From Haloarcula rubra (GTDB lineage: Archaea > Halobacteriota > Halobacteria > Halobacteriales > Haloarculaceae), in NCBI RefSeq assembly GCF_019599465.1, contig NZ_RKLR01000012.1, positions 33,332 to 97,331 on the forward strand: DNA of 64,000 nucleotides. Direction: 5' to 3'. The position numbers and the translations under genes are program-made. Positions 43,030-50,911 of the stretch are shown here, piece after piece (position 1 is the first letter of the stretch; each line of letters opens with the position of its first letter). Under the pieces are notes generated by a model, which was not told the origin of the DNA, made no database searches, and saw only the letters and a list, made by a program, of their open reading frames with translations.

Positions 43030-44484
43030 ATGAGCTACGACGGTCCGACAGAGCTGTATATCGACGGTGAATGGACGGCAGCGGAGAACGGCGAAACGAT
43101 AGATACGGTCGATCCAGCGACCGAAGAGACGTATGCGACGGTGGCCTGCGCCTCGGCCGAAGACGTCAGTCACGCGGTGGCCGCAGCGGACGCGGCCGCC
43201 GAGCGCGGGTCGGAGTGGCGGACGATGAGCCCGAGCGAGCGCGGTGCGCACCTCCGTGCGATGGCCGACGAGATAGAGTCGATGGCCGACGAGATCGGCC
43301 TCGTCGAATCCCACGACAACGGTAAGACGCCGTTCGAGGCCAGCCTCGACATCGACATGGTCGTCGACACGTTCCGTTACTACGCCGGCTGGGCGGACAA
43401 ACTGACGGGCGAGACTATCCCTGTTCCCGGCAACCGACTCGACTACACCCTGCAGGAACCACTCGGTGTCACCGCGCACATCGCGCCGTGGAACTATCCC
43501 TTCCAGCTCGCGGGTCGCAGCCTCGCACCCGCGCTCGCGTGCGGTAACACAGCTGTTCTCAAGCCCTCGAACACGACGCCGTTGACCGCACTCTACTACG
43601 CGAAGGCCGCCGAAGCGGCTGGTCTCCCCGACGGCGTACTAAACGTCGTTCCGGGCACGGGCTCTGAAGCTGGGAGCGCGCTCGTCTCCGAACCCGCGGT
43701 CGACCATGTCGCCTTCACCGGTAGTACCGGCGTCGGGAAGCACATCATGTCCGAAGCCGCGGACAACGTGACCGGCGTCACGCTGGAACTGGGCGGGAAA
43801 GGACCGAACATGGTCTTCCCCGACGCCGATCTCGAAGCCGCGTCGAAGGGCGTCCACTACGGCATCTTCATGAACTGCGGCCAGATGTGCTGGGCTGGGT
43901 CGCGCCTGCTCGTCCACGAGGACATCCACGACGAAGTCGTCGAGCGGGTCGTGAACCGCGCAGAGGCGACGCCGCTGGGTAGCGGTATCGACGACGACGG
44001 GCGGATGGGTCCCGCAGTGAGCGAGAGTCACCGCGAAGAGGTGCTCGACTACATCCAGACCGGTATCGACGAGGGTGCGACGGTCGCGACCGGCGGCGGT
44101 ATTCCCGAGGACAAAGAGCAGGGATACTTCATCGAACCGACGGTGTTCACTGACGTGACGAACGACATGACCATCGCACGCGAGGAAATCTTCGGTCCGG
44201 TTCTCTCGGTTATCGAGTTCAGTGACGACGAGGAGGCCATCGAAATCGCGAACGACTCCCCGTTCGGCCTGAGCGCGGGCATCTGGACGAACAATATCAA
44301 CCGCGCCCACGACACGGCAGCACGCTTGGACTACGGGATGGTCAGCATCAACGAGTACCCACAGACGTTCCCACAAACGCCGTTCGGTGGATTCAAAGAG
44401 AGCGGCGTCGGTCGCGAACAGGGGACCGAGGCTATCAAAGAGTACACGCAAGCGAAGAACGTCAACGTCAACATCGACCGGTAA
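43030..44484 (+). CDS. Aldehyde dehydrogenase family protein
   Basis: A 484-residue NAD(P)-dependent aldehyde dehydrogenase of the betaine/phenylacetaldehyde type. The catalytic Cys is in GQMCWAGSRLLV, the base Glu in TLELGGKGPNMV and the cofactor motif is FTGSTGVG. The C-terminal QTPFGGFKESGVGREQG is standard. The ATG at 43030 is chosen from a TATA box 29 bases upstream. In the phenylacetate route the semialdehyde formed on ring opening is oxidised by the ALDH half of PaaZ. This separate enzyme could do that here, but it could equally oxidise an arylacetaldehyde. A T-rich stretch (GGCTTTTTCG near 44507) after the gene may end transcription. Confidence 0.82.
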   Translation: MSYDGPTELYIDGEWTAAENGETIDTVDPATEETYATVACASAEDVSHAVAAADAAAERGSEWRTMSPSERGAHLRAMADEIESMADEIGLVESHDNGKTPFEASLDIDMVVDTFRYYAGWADKLTGETIPVPGNRLDYTLQEPLGVTAHIAPWNYPFQLAGRSLAPALACGNTAVLKPSNTTPLTALYYAKAAEAAGLPDGVLNVVPGTGSEAGSALVSEPAVDHVAFTGSTGVGKHIMSEAADNVTGVTLELGGKGPNMVFPDADLEAASKGVHYGIFMNCGQMCWAGSRLLVHEDIHDEVVERVVNRAEATPLGSGIDDDGRMGPAVSESHREEVLDYIQTGIDEGATVATGGGIPEDKEQGYFIEPTVFTDVTNDMTIAREEIFGPVLSVIEFSDDEEAIEIANDSPFGLSAGIWTNNINRAHDTAARLDYGMVSINEYPQTFPQTPFGGFKESGVGREQGTEAIKEYTQAKNVNVNIDR

Positions 44485-44693
44485 CGGACGTCCCGTCCCA
44501 CGACCGGCTTTTTCGCCACTCTCTGGAACTAGGGTTGTCGCGACTAACGTCGCGAATCCCCGAGCCCTCAGTACTTCCCGATGTACCTGTGGGCGTAACG
44601 GGGTGGGAGTTTCACCTCCTGAATAGAGTTGTCGACCGTACAACCCACAGCGGACCGCGAAATCTTAATACGTCAGGGCCGAGGTGAACCTGT

Positions 44694-45848
44694 ATGCAGC
44701 TTCTAGAACGATCGCTGTCAGAGGAGCACCGTGAGATTAGAGACCGCGCCGACGAGTTCGCGCGCGATGTCGTCGAACCACGTGCAGAGGAGATCGAATC
44801 GAACGACGAGTTCCCGCGAGACGTCATCGAGGCCGCCGGCGATGCTGGTCTCCTCGGCATCCTCCTGCCGGAGGAGTACGGTGGGCTGGACTCTGACTTC
44901 GTCTCGTACGCGCTCGCAGTCGAACGAGTCGCGCGCGCGAGCGGTGCAGTCGCCGAGACTATACAGGGCCACACCTTCGCCGCACTCCCGATCGCACGTC
45001 ACGGCACGGAGGCACAGAAAGAACAGTGGCTCCCGGAGATGGTGGCAGGCGAATCCGTCGGGGCGATGTTGCTCACGGAGCCCGGGGCGGGGAGTTCGCC
45101 GACAGAACTCGAGACAGTCGCCGAAGAGAGTGACGAAGGGTACCGCCTAACGGGCGAGAAGTCCTTCGGGACGAACGCCGGCGTCGCCGACGTCCATCTC
45201 GTCGTCGGGCGCAAGCAACCGCAGCCCTCGGATTCCCACGGAGTCAGCGTCTTCCTCGTGCCGTCGATAGACGACACAGACGGGTTCGTGTTCGACCGGG
45301 CGGAGTTCATGGGGATGCGCGGACACGTCACCGGCGATTCGACACTCGAAGGCGTCGACGTCGATTCGGACGCACTCCTCGGCGAGGTTGGACAGGGCTT
45401 CCGCATTGCGATGGGGACCATCGACATGGCGAGGACGGGACTCGGAGCCATCGGGACCGGTATCGCGAAAGCCGCGTACGATGACGCCGTCGATTACGCG
45501 AGCGAACGTCGACAGGGTGGCAACGCTATCGGAGAGTATCAGGCCGTGCAGGTACTCGTTGCGAAGATGGGCACGCGACTCGACGCGGCACGGCATCTCG
45601 TCTACGAGTCGGCCGCGACCATCGCTGACGAGGGTGGGAACACGCGAAAGTCGAGTCAGGCGAAGTACTACGCGAGTGACGTCGCAGAGTTCGTCACGCG
45701 CAACGCGATGCAGATCTACGGCGGCAAGGGGTACCGGACGGACTACCCGCTCGAACGGTACTTCCGTGACGCAAAAATACTGAGTTTGATCGGTGGGACC
45801 ACCGAGATTCAACAGACGACCGTCGCGACTGAATCGCTCTCGCTGTAG
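44694..45848 (+). CDS. Acyl-CoA dehydrogenase family protein with unusual active site
   Basis: A 384-residue flavoprotein of the acyl-CoA dehydrogenase fold. Clear signatures are LTEPGAGSSPTEL (FAD/substrate loop), FGTNAGVADV, the helix region QAVQVLVAKM and YGGKGYRTDYPLERYFRDAK. The usual catalytic glutamate (YEGT in the SCAD/MCAD class) is Gly367 in LIGGTTEIQ. The alternative glutamate used in isovaleryl- and long-chain enzymes is Ala246 (IDMART). The base must therefore lie elsewhere, or the enzyme performs another chemistry. The gene converges with the crotonase gene at 45849, the two stop codons touching. Promoter-like TCTTAATACG lies at 44665-44674. Confidence 0.8.
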   Translation: MQLLERSLSEEHREIRDRADEFARDVVEPRAEEIESNDEFPRDVIEAAGDAGLLGILLPEEYGGLDSDFVSYALAVERVARASGAVAETIQGHTFAALPIARHGTEAQKEQWLPEMVAGESVGAMLLTEPGAGSSPTELETVAEESDEGYRLTGEKSFGTNAGVADVHLVVGRKQPQPSDSHGVSVFLVPSIDDTDGFVFDRAEFMGMRGHVTGDSTLEGVDVDSDALLGEVGQGFRIAMGTIDMARTGLGAIGTGIAKAAYDDAVDYASERRQGGNAIGEYQAVQVLVAKMGTRLDAARHLVYESAATIADEGGNTRKSSQAKYYASDVAEFVTRNAMQIYGGKGYRTDYPLERYFRDAKILSLIGGTTEIQQTTVATESLSL

Positions 45849-46694
45849 TTAGTCGTCCGACGTGGGCTCGGGAGCGTCCTTCTCGCCGATTTCGACACCG
45901 ACGAAGTCCGGTTCTCGATCCTCGAGGAACGCGTCGACGCCTTCTTTCGCGGAGTCCGATCCAAGCAGCGCGTTCTGAAGTTCGCGCTCGTGGGAGAGCG
46001 CGTCCCAGAGCGGCATTTCGAGACCCTCGTTGACGGCGAGCTTGTTGTGGCCGACGGCACCAGCGGGCTTCTCGACGATCTCCTCGGCGAACTCGAAAAC
46101 GGCGTCCTCAACGTCTTCCGGCGGGTGGATTTCGTCGAAGATGTCCTTCTCGTAGGCCTCCTGCGGCGTGAGTTCCTCGCCGGTGATCATCATGCGGAGT
46201 GCGTCCGAGCGGTTGATGTACCGGGGCAGGAGCTGCGTCCCTGCCTCGCCGGCGATCAGGCCAAGGTGGACTTCGGGCATCCCGACACGGTAGTTGTCGT
46301 CATCGCCGACGAATCGGAAGTCGCAGGCGAGGGCCAGTTCGAGGCCACCACCCATGCAGTGCCCGTCGACAGCGGCGATGAAGATCGTGTCCGTCGTCCG
46401 CATCTTCATGATGATCTCCTTCGAGGTCTGGCTGGCGTAGCCGATTTGGTGGGCTTCCTCTGTCTGGAGGTCGTTGATGTCGAACCCGGTCGAGAAGATG
46501 TCCTCGTTGGCGCTCCCGAAGACGCACACACGGACGTCGTCGTCGAACCGAACACCTTCGACGGCGCGCTGCAGTTCGAGCAGGACGTCGATGTTGTGGG
46601 CGTTCACAGGCGGCCGGTCGATCCGGAGGATACCGACGTGGTTCTCTACTTCAGTCTGGAAGTACTCTAGGTCTAGCTGGTCGAATGACTCCAT
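45849..46694 (-). CDS. Enoyl-CoA hydratase/isomerase family protein near the paa cluster
   Basis: A 281-residue crotonase. Oxyanion elements are DIFSTGFDINDL and DGHCMGGGLELALACDF. The active-site segment is GMPEVHLGLIAGEAGTQLLP, which keeps both a glutamate in MPEV and one in AGEAG, the two-Glu arrangement of hydratases. A 20-residue C-terminal tail rich in Glu, Asp and Pro extends past the family end. It is 146 bases downstream of the zinc-ribbon gene but has its own TATA box (46720-46728, 30 bases before the ATG). It probably acts as a PaaF-type 2,3-dehydroadipyl-CoA hydratase; inference from position. Confidence 0.8.
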   Translation of the reverse strand: MESFDQLDLEYFQTEVENHVGILRIDRPPVNAHNIDVLLELQRAVEGVRFDDDVRVCVFGSANEDIFSTGFDINDLQTEEAHQIGYASQTSKEIIMKMRTTDTIFIAAVDGHCMGGGLELALACDFRFVGDDDNYRVGMPEVHLGLIAGEAGTQLLPRYINRSDALRMMITGEELTPQEAYEKDIFDEIHPPEDVEDAVFEFAEEIVEKPAGAVGHNKLAVNEGLEMPLWDALSHERELQNALLGSDSAKEGVDAFLEDREPDFVGVEIGEKDAPEPTSDD

Positions 46695-46840
46695 TGTCCA
46701 TTATCGAAAACTCATGCATAGGATATAAACTTTTTGGGAAGGGTGAGACAGACGATTCGAACCAGACTGTGCTCTTGGAGCTTGATAGCCCCGATAGCAC
46801 AGTAGGTGCTCTATGCGCACACGCCGTTCACAGTCGCGGA

Positions 46841-47032
46841 CTACCGCCCGTCGTCGGGTGACTTCCCGTCGTACTTGAGCCGCTCGAACATCGTGTTGCA
46901 GCCGTGGCAGTAGTACTGGCTCTTGGATATCTCCGACCCGAACGCGGATTCCTGTTCCGTATCTCGCGACCCACAGAACGGGCACTCTGGGTGTTTCTCC
47001 AGATCCTGTTCGTTGTTCATGGATGCACTCAT
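46841..47032 (-). CDS. PaaD C-terminal zinc-ribbon domain as a separate small protein
   Basis: A 63-residue protein with ECPFCGSRDTEQESAFGSE and YYCHGCNTMFERLKYDG. These two knuckles (CPFCG and CHGC) and the spacing match the C-terminal zinc beta-ribbon of bacterial PaaD, which there is fused to an N-terminal DUF59 (MIP18-like) domain. In this window the DUF59 half is a separate gene at 48009-48398. The gene follows paaC with a 3-base gap, the last of the run paaA, paaD(DUF59), paaB, paaC, zinc ribbon. It probably helps mature or electron-couple the epoxidase. Confidence 0.78.
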   Translation of the reverse strand: MSASMNNEQDLEKHPECPFCGSRDTEQESAFGSEISKSQYYCHGCNTMFERLKYDGKSPDDGR

Positions 47033-47035
47033 GGG

Positions 47036-47803
47036 TCAGGCTCGTGCGAACTCAGCGTTCTTGACGCCGGTCAACGCGTCGACCAGTTCGGAGCTGATGT
47101 GTCCCTCGCCGACGCGGCGGCGCTTGCTGTCCCATTCGTCCGAGTCGGGTACGTCCCAGTCGGCCACCGAGATGTCGACGTCGGTGTCCTCGAAGATCGA
47201 CTCGTACTGCGCTTTGAACCCCTCACGGACGTCGACGGCCGACCTGTCAGTGAAACCCGACTGTACGAGTGGGTCCGAGTCGGCGTCGAGCGTTGCCGGC
47301 CCGATGAACGCGAGTACGCCCGGGACCGCCGCTTCGAGTGCGGCTTCGACCTCTTCGGTGTTCTCGTCGGCGTGACGTTCGAGGCTGCCGTCCAGGTGTT
47401 CCAAGTGGAAGTACTCGTCCTGCCCGATGCGCTCGCCGAGACCAGTGAAGTCCTCGTGGACGATTGAGTCGATGAGATACCAGGCGGCACGCTCAGTCAA
47501 ATCTGCGACCGTGACGAACTCGACCCACGAGTCGAATTCGTCATCGAGACAGGCGGCGTTAGCGAACTTCTCGGGCGGTCGATCACCTTGCAACCACGAG
47601 AGCGCGCGACCGTGGTTGGAGAGCTTCTCGAACAGTTGTCGGACGTGGCCGATCTCGTCCTGGGCAGCACTCGCGCCCGCGATGTCGTCCTCCAAGACCG
47701 GACCTGAAAGCATCCACTCCGTGTACCGGTGTGAGAGTATCAGCTTCGTGTCCGCGATCGCTTGTACGTACTCTACCGCGTCGTCACTCCAGTTCTCAGT
47801 CAT
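47036..47803 (-). CDS. paaC: Phenylacetyl-CoA 1,2-epoxidase subunit PaaC
   Basis: A 255-residue ferritin-like helical protein with the sequence pattern of PaaC (KLILSHRYTEWMLSGPVLED, EIGHVRQLFEKL). In E. coli PaaC is structural and its di-iron ligands are lost. Here a full set can be placed: E29, E50-x-x-H53 (DEIGH), E104 (LTERAA) and E130-x-x-H133 (DEYFH). It may therefore bind iron. Its start overlaps the stop of paaB (ATGA), and the zinc-ribbon gene follows 3 bases later. It forms the epoxidase complex with PaaA and PaaB. Confidence 0.85.
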   Translation of the reverse strand: MTENWSDDAVEYVQAIADTKLILSHRYTEWMLSGPVLEDDIAGASAAQDEIGHVRQLFEKLSNHGRALSWLQGDRPPEKFANAACLDDEFDSWVEFVTVADLTERAAWYLIDSIVHEDFTGLGERIGQDEYFHLEHLDGSLERHADENTEEVEAALEAAVPGVLAFIGPATLDADSDPLVQSGFTDRSAVDVREGFKAQYESIFEDTDVDISVADWDVPDSDEWDSKRRRVGEGHISSELVDALTGVKNAEFARA

Positions 47804-48012
47804 TGTGTGCTCCTGGGCGGTGATTCCGCCTTCTGCTTGCCCGCTACTTCGACAATCTCGGCCCTTGGGACGGCGATCATCCGGTCCCAGTCCTCTTCAT
47901 CGAACGTCGTCCGTGCGTACGTCTTCACGATCTTGTCGTCCGGTGCGTCCACGTTGCCGACGTGGATCAGTTCCTCTCCTGGTCTAATGCGTGCAAATAC
48001 TTCGTATTTCAT
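47800..48012 (-). CDS. paaB: Phenylacetyl-CoA 1,2-epoxidase subunit PaaB
   Basis: A 70-residue small subunit beginning MKYEVFARIRPGEELIHVG. This matches the YEVFVRSKQGLSHRHVGSLH start of PaaB. It is shorter than the usual 90-95 residues and lacks most of the C-terminal part. The ATG at 48012 shares bases with the stop of the DUF59 gene (ATGA), so the longer open frame upstream is not used. Its end also overlaps paaC by 4 bases. PaaB in bacteria bridges PaaAC heterodimers. Confidence 0.75.
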   Translation of the reverse strand: MKYEVFARIRPGEELIHVGNVDAPDDKIVKTYARTTFDEEDWDRMIAVPRAEIVEVAGKQKAESPPRSTQ

Positions 48013-48398
48013 AGTGCAATCCCCGATTCTCGCAGTTTCTCGCGCGCCTCGTCGTCCAGCATGTCTTTGGTCCACACAGGATCCCAGACTACGTCGATTT
48101 CGACGTCGGTGATCCCGTCCATCGTCCGGAGGCATCCCCGAATGTCGTCGTGGATGAACTCGTACGCTGGACACCCCATGCAGGGGAACGATACGTCGAC
48201 CTGGGCAACTCCGTCTCTGTCCACGTCGACATCGTATATCATAGCCATCTCGACCAGACTCAGCGGAATGTGTGGGTCCGGTATCTCGTCGAGGTTCGCC
48301 CAGACTGCCTGTTCCAGTTCGGACTCGGTACCGTCAGGACCGATGTCGAACGGACCGAATCCCATCTCGTCAATTTCCGTCTTCGAACTCTTGCTCAT
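48009..48398 (-). CDS. paaD: PaaD N-terminal DUF59 (MIP18-like) domain protein
   Basis: A 129-residue protein whose core (EQAVWANLDEIPDPHIPLSL, then VEMAMIYDV) and CMGCPAYEFIHDDIRGCL region match the DUF59/MIP18 domain of PaaD (DPEIP motif as DPHIP here). This domain is related to Fe-S cluster assembly factors. The zinc ribbon that normally follows is absent and occurs as a separate gene at 46841. It lies between paaA and paaB with 10 bases before it and an ATGA overlap after. Role: probably iron or Fe-S delivery needed for epoxidase activity. Confidence 0.8.
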   Translation of the reverse strand: MSKSSKTEIDEMGFGPFDIGPDGTESELEQAVWANLDEIPDPHIPLSLVEMAMIYDVDVDRDGVAQVDVSFPCMGCPAYEFIHDDIRGCLRTMDGITDVEIDVVWDPVWTKDMLDDEAREKLRESGIAL

Positions 48399-48408
48399 AG
48401 TACTGCAG

Positions 48409-49347
48409 TTAGGGCATCACGTCGACTTTGCCAGACTGGATCAGGTTGACGTACTTCTCGTTCGCTGGTCCGCGTGCCCGCCAACGGTCGATGACGTCGT
48501 CCCACGAGATCGGCTCGTCGAAGAGCCACTCTTTGTTCTCTTCGTCGAACGCGACCGGGAACTCGTAGTCGATGACGTACTCGTCGGCGTCCTCGTCGTA
48601 GTGTGCGGGGAACTCGATGTCGATCTCGTTGAGGAAGGGGACCGTCCGGTCCAACCAGTCCTGCCGAAGTTCGTCGTTCGATTTCCCCTTGATACGGTAT
48701 TCGAGCTGGTCGTCGTGACGCTTCTTGTCGTCAGGGAGCCCAAACCATTCCAGCGCGATCGGGAACATCCAGTCGACGGCTTCCTGGACCTTTGCTTTGG
48801 TCGTCTCGTTCTTGTTGGAGAGGCGGCGCATCCACGTCTCACCGTGGCGGAGGTGGAACTGCTCCTCTTTAGACACCTTCGTCAGTGCGCGTTTCCACGG
48901 AGCGTAGGACGTGTTCTCGTGGATGTCCCCTAGGAGAGTGATTCCTGCACGATCGAACAGACCGTGGGCGCAGACGAGTTCGGCGAAGTTGTCGATGTGC
49001 TGGTCGAAGCCGTACGTGTTGCGGAACTCGTGCGGTTCTCGGTTGAAGATCAGGTCCTCTCGGTCCTCACCAAGGTCCTCCAGCAGGCGGTAAGCGATGT
49101 GGCCGTGACCGAGTTCGTCCTGAATGACGCTCACGCACGAGGCCCGGGCGTCGAGGCTCGGAGCGTTGAGTGACTGCTCGTAGTACGCTGGGGCACTCAT
49201 CAATTCGGTGTCGGCCGAAACCATCAGTATCTGCTTCAGCGCCTTCTTGTATCCTTCAGTCATCTCCTCTTCCGACTCGACCATCTTCCCGTTCTGTAGC
49301 TGTTCTTTAAACTCTTCTTCGGAGAGTGTGGCTGGGTCTACGGACAT
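48409..49347 (-). CDS. paaA: Phenylacetyl-CoA 1,2-epoxidase catalytic subunit PaaA
   Basis: A 312-residue di-iron monooxygenase subunit. The ligands are visible: E48 (SADTELM), E78-x-x-H81 (QDELGHGH), D132 or a neighbour (LFDRAG) and E162-x-x-H165 (KEEQFHLRHGE). Typical PaaA segments include APAYYEQSLNAPSLDARAS and DNFAELVCAHGLFDRAGI. It would open the aromatic ring by epoxidation of phenylacetyl-CoA or a similar aryl-CoA. The ATG at 49347 is chosen over the one at 49365 because a TATA box (49378-49384) lies 34 bases before it. It is first in the operon paaA, paaD(DUF59), paaB, paaC, zinc ribbon. Confidence 0.9.
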   Translation of the reverse strand: MSVDPATLSEEEFKEQLQNGKMVESEEEMTEGYKKALKQILMVSADTELMSAPAYYEQSLNAPSLDARASCVSVIQDELGHGHIAYRLLEDLGEDREDLIFNREPHEFRNTYGFDQHIDNFAELVCAHGLFDRAGITLLGDIHENTSYAPWKRALTKVSKEEQFHLRHGETWMRRLSNKNETTKAKVQEAVDWMFPIALEWFGLPDDKKRHDDQLEYRIKGKSNDELRQDWLDRTVPFLNEIDIEFPAHYDEDADEYVIDYEFPVAFDEENKEWLFDEPISWDDVIDRWRARGPANEKYVNLIQSGKVDVMP

Positions 49348-49457
49348 TTCGATACAATACCACATTCGACCGATGACGTATAAGCCTTTCCCAGAGTCTG
49401 ACGAATCATCCGTAGCGAGGAGGGAATTTTTTATCTAAGGGGTTTCTATAGGGGGTT

Positions 49458-49937
49458 ATGGAAGCCGAGATTAGACAAGCCGAGAAAGCAGATGGTACCG
49501 AACTTATCGAACTCTGGCACGGTTTCACCGATTACCTCTCGAATTACGACGATCGATACCAACACAAAGACGAGGCTGACGAACGCTGGCTGCAGTACTT
49601 CGAGAATCAGCTTCTCGATTCGAAGTACGGGACCGTTTTCGTCGCCGAATTAGACGACAATCTCGTCGGCGTCCTCGAGGTGCGAGTTGTCGGTGACCAT
49701 CCGATATTCCGTCTGCAAGATCACGGGTACATCAACGGCCACTTCGTGTTAGAGGAACATCGTGAATCAGGTATCGGACAGCAACTACTCGAGGCAGCTG
49801 CCGACTGGCTCCGAGACCATCCGCGAGGGATCGATTTCTGTCGCGTCGACGTAATCGAGGGCGACGACCAGGGCATGTCGATCTACGAAGAACTCGACTT
49901 CGAACCAATCGAACACGTCTACGAGTGCGAGCTATAA
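49458..49937 (+). CDS. GNAT family N-acetyltransferase
   Basis: A 159-residue acetyltransferase-fold protein. The acetyl-CoA loop is HRESGIGQQLLEAAADWL (about residues 101-118), preceded by the beta strand GHFVLEE. The C-terminal part, DDQGMSIYEELDFEPIEH, has the usual pyrophosphate-side helix. It lies divergently from paaA and overlaps almost directly with the ferredoxin gene downstream (2-base gap). No function follows from that alone. A link to acyl-CoA metabolism or protein acetylation is possible. Confidence 0.75.
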   Translation: MEAEIRQAEKADGTELIELWHGFTDYLSNYDDRYQHKDEADERWLQYFENQLLDSKYGTVFVAELDDNLVGVLEVRVVGDHPIFRLQDHGYINGHFVLEEHRESGIGQQLLEAAADWLRDHPRGIDFCRVDVIEGDDQGMSIYEELDFEPIEHVYECEL

Positions 49938-49939
49938 CG

Positions 49940-50224
49940 ATGGTTACGACGCATACAGTCGAGTTCGTCGATCTGGAACGGTCGATAGAGGTCCCCGAAA
50001 CGCAGACTATACTCGAAGCAGCTGACGAGGCAGGCCTCGAATTGCCGTACCAGTGCCGAATGGGCGTCTGCGGTGTCTGTAGTGCGCTTCTTCTCGAGGA
50101 AGGAGAGGTCCAGCAAACGGAGGCGATGTTCCTCTCTGCCAAGGAAAAAGAAGAGGGGTATGTGCTGACCTGTGTCGCCAAGCCTCGCTCAGACCTGAAG
50201 CTCAGGTCTAACGAGGGTCCGTAG
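49940..50224 (+). CDS. PaaE-type [2Fe-2S] ferredoxin (reductase domain absent)
   Basis: A 94-residue plant-type ferredoxin. The cluster cysteines are in YQCRMGVCGVCSALLL (C-x4-C-x2-C) with the fourth in YVLTCVAKPRSDL. QTILEAADEAGLELP and the ending match the C-terminal ferredoxin domain of PaaE, the reductase component of the epoxidase. The N-terminal FAD/NAD reductase domain of PaaE is not here, nor elsewhere in this window. ATG 49940 is chosen over the GTG at 49925, which overlaps the GNAT gene. It probably supplies electrons to PaaAC from another reductase. Confidence 0.8.
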   Translation: MVTTHTVEFVDLERSIEVPETQTILEAADEAGLELPYQCRMGVCGVCSALLLEEGEVQQTEAMFLSAKEKEEGYVLTCVAKPRSDLKLRSNEGP

Positions 50225-50911
50225 GAGTTCCTTCTCCCACATTGTGATCTCGAACCAGAGCTACCGGGAAGGTTCTGCAGCCAATATGTTTACAGTAATC
50301 GTAAACACCATCTATGTACAATGCAACTGCATGCCGCGCCCCTCGAGATCAGATACTGAGATACCAAATGTGCGAGGTATGGGTGGGTCGAAAACGAACG
50401 GGAAATATAAAATTTGTTATAAAAACACCCAGCCTAGCTGAAGTGTCTCATACTACCAGGAAGAGATAACACATGTACTCCCATTATGAAGAGCGTGGTA
50501 CGACTACACATTCTCTTGGTTTTCGAAACACTGCTATCGCGGTCGAATAGAATTCGCCATAACACATGTACAGTAGTTATGGGAGTGAGGTCATAATTCA
50601 GTCTCGTCCAGTTACCGTATGGTAGAGTCAGCACTGATTCCTGCCATCGAAAAGATACTGAAATATCAATGATTCTCACGTTGTAGTTAAACCCTATTCT
50701 TGACGATTTATAATGTAAACGTTCCTGTTTTCACTCTCTGTAAATGATGGGAGATAATCACTTCTAAGGCCACAGCGGCACATCTGGCCGAGACACTCGG
50801 CACTGACGAATGTGCCCACTAATTATCGATACGGATGCCAATCGAAAAGGAAGGTTTGTACCACGATACCGCAATCGTGCCACCCTGCGCTAGACCGGTA
50901 CAGCCTCGTCG
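50225..50911. other. Intergenic region, no convincing gene
   Basis: Almost 690 bases between the ferredoxin and the ligase gene, whose ends converge. It is AT-richer than the surroundings. An 81-codon minus-strand frame (50434-50679) shows no family features. Near 50765 a short plus-strand stretch (KATAAHLAETLGTDECAH then stop) might be the end of a lost gene. I see no RNA gene or repeat. Confidence 0.4.

Noticed and set aside
46735..46830. A GTTCGAATC-like T-loop sequence suggesting a tRNA
   Set aside because: No acceptor, D or anticodon stems could be formed around it; it lies in a gap that holds a promoter.
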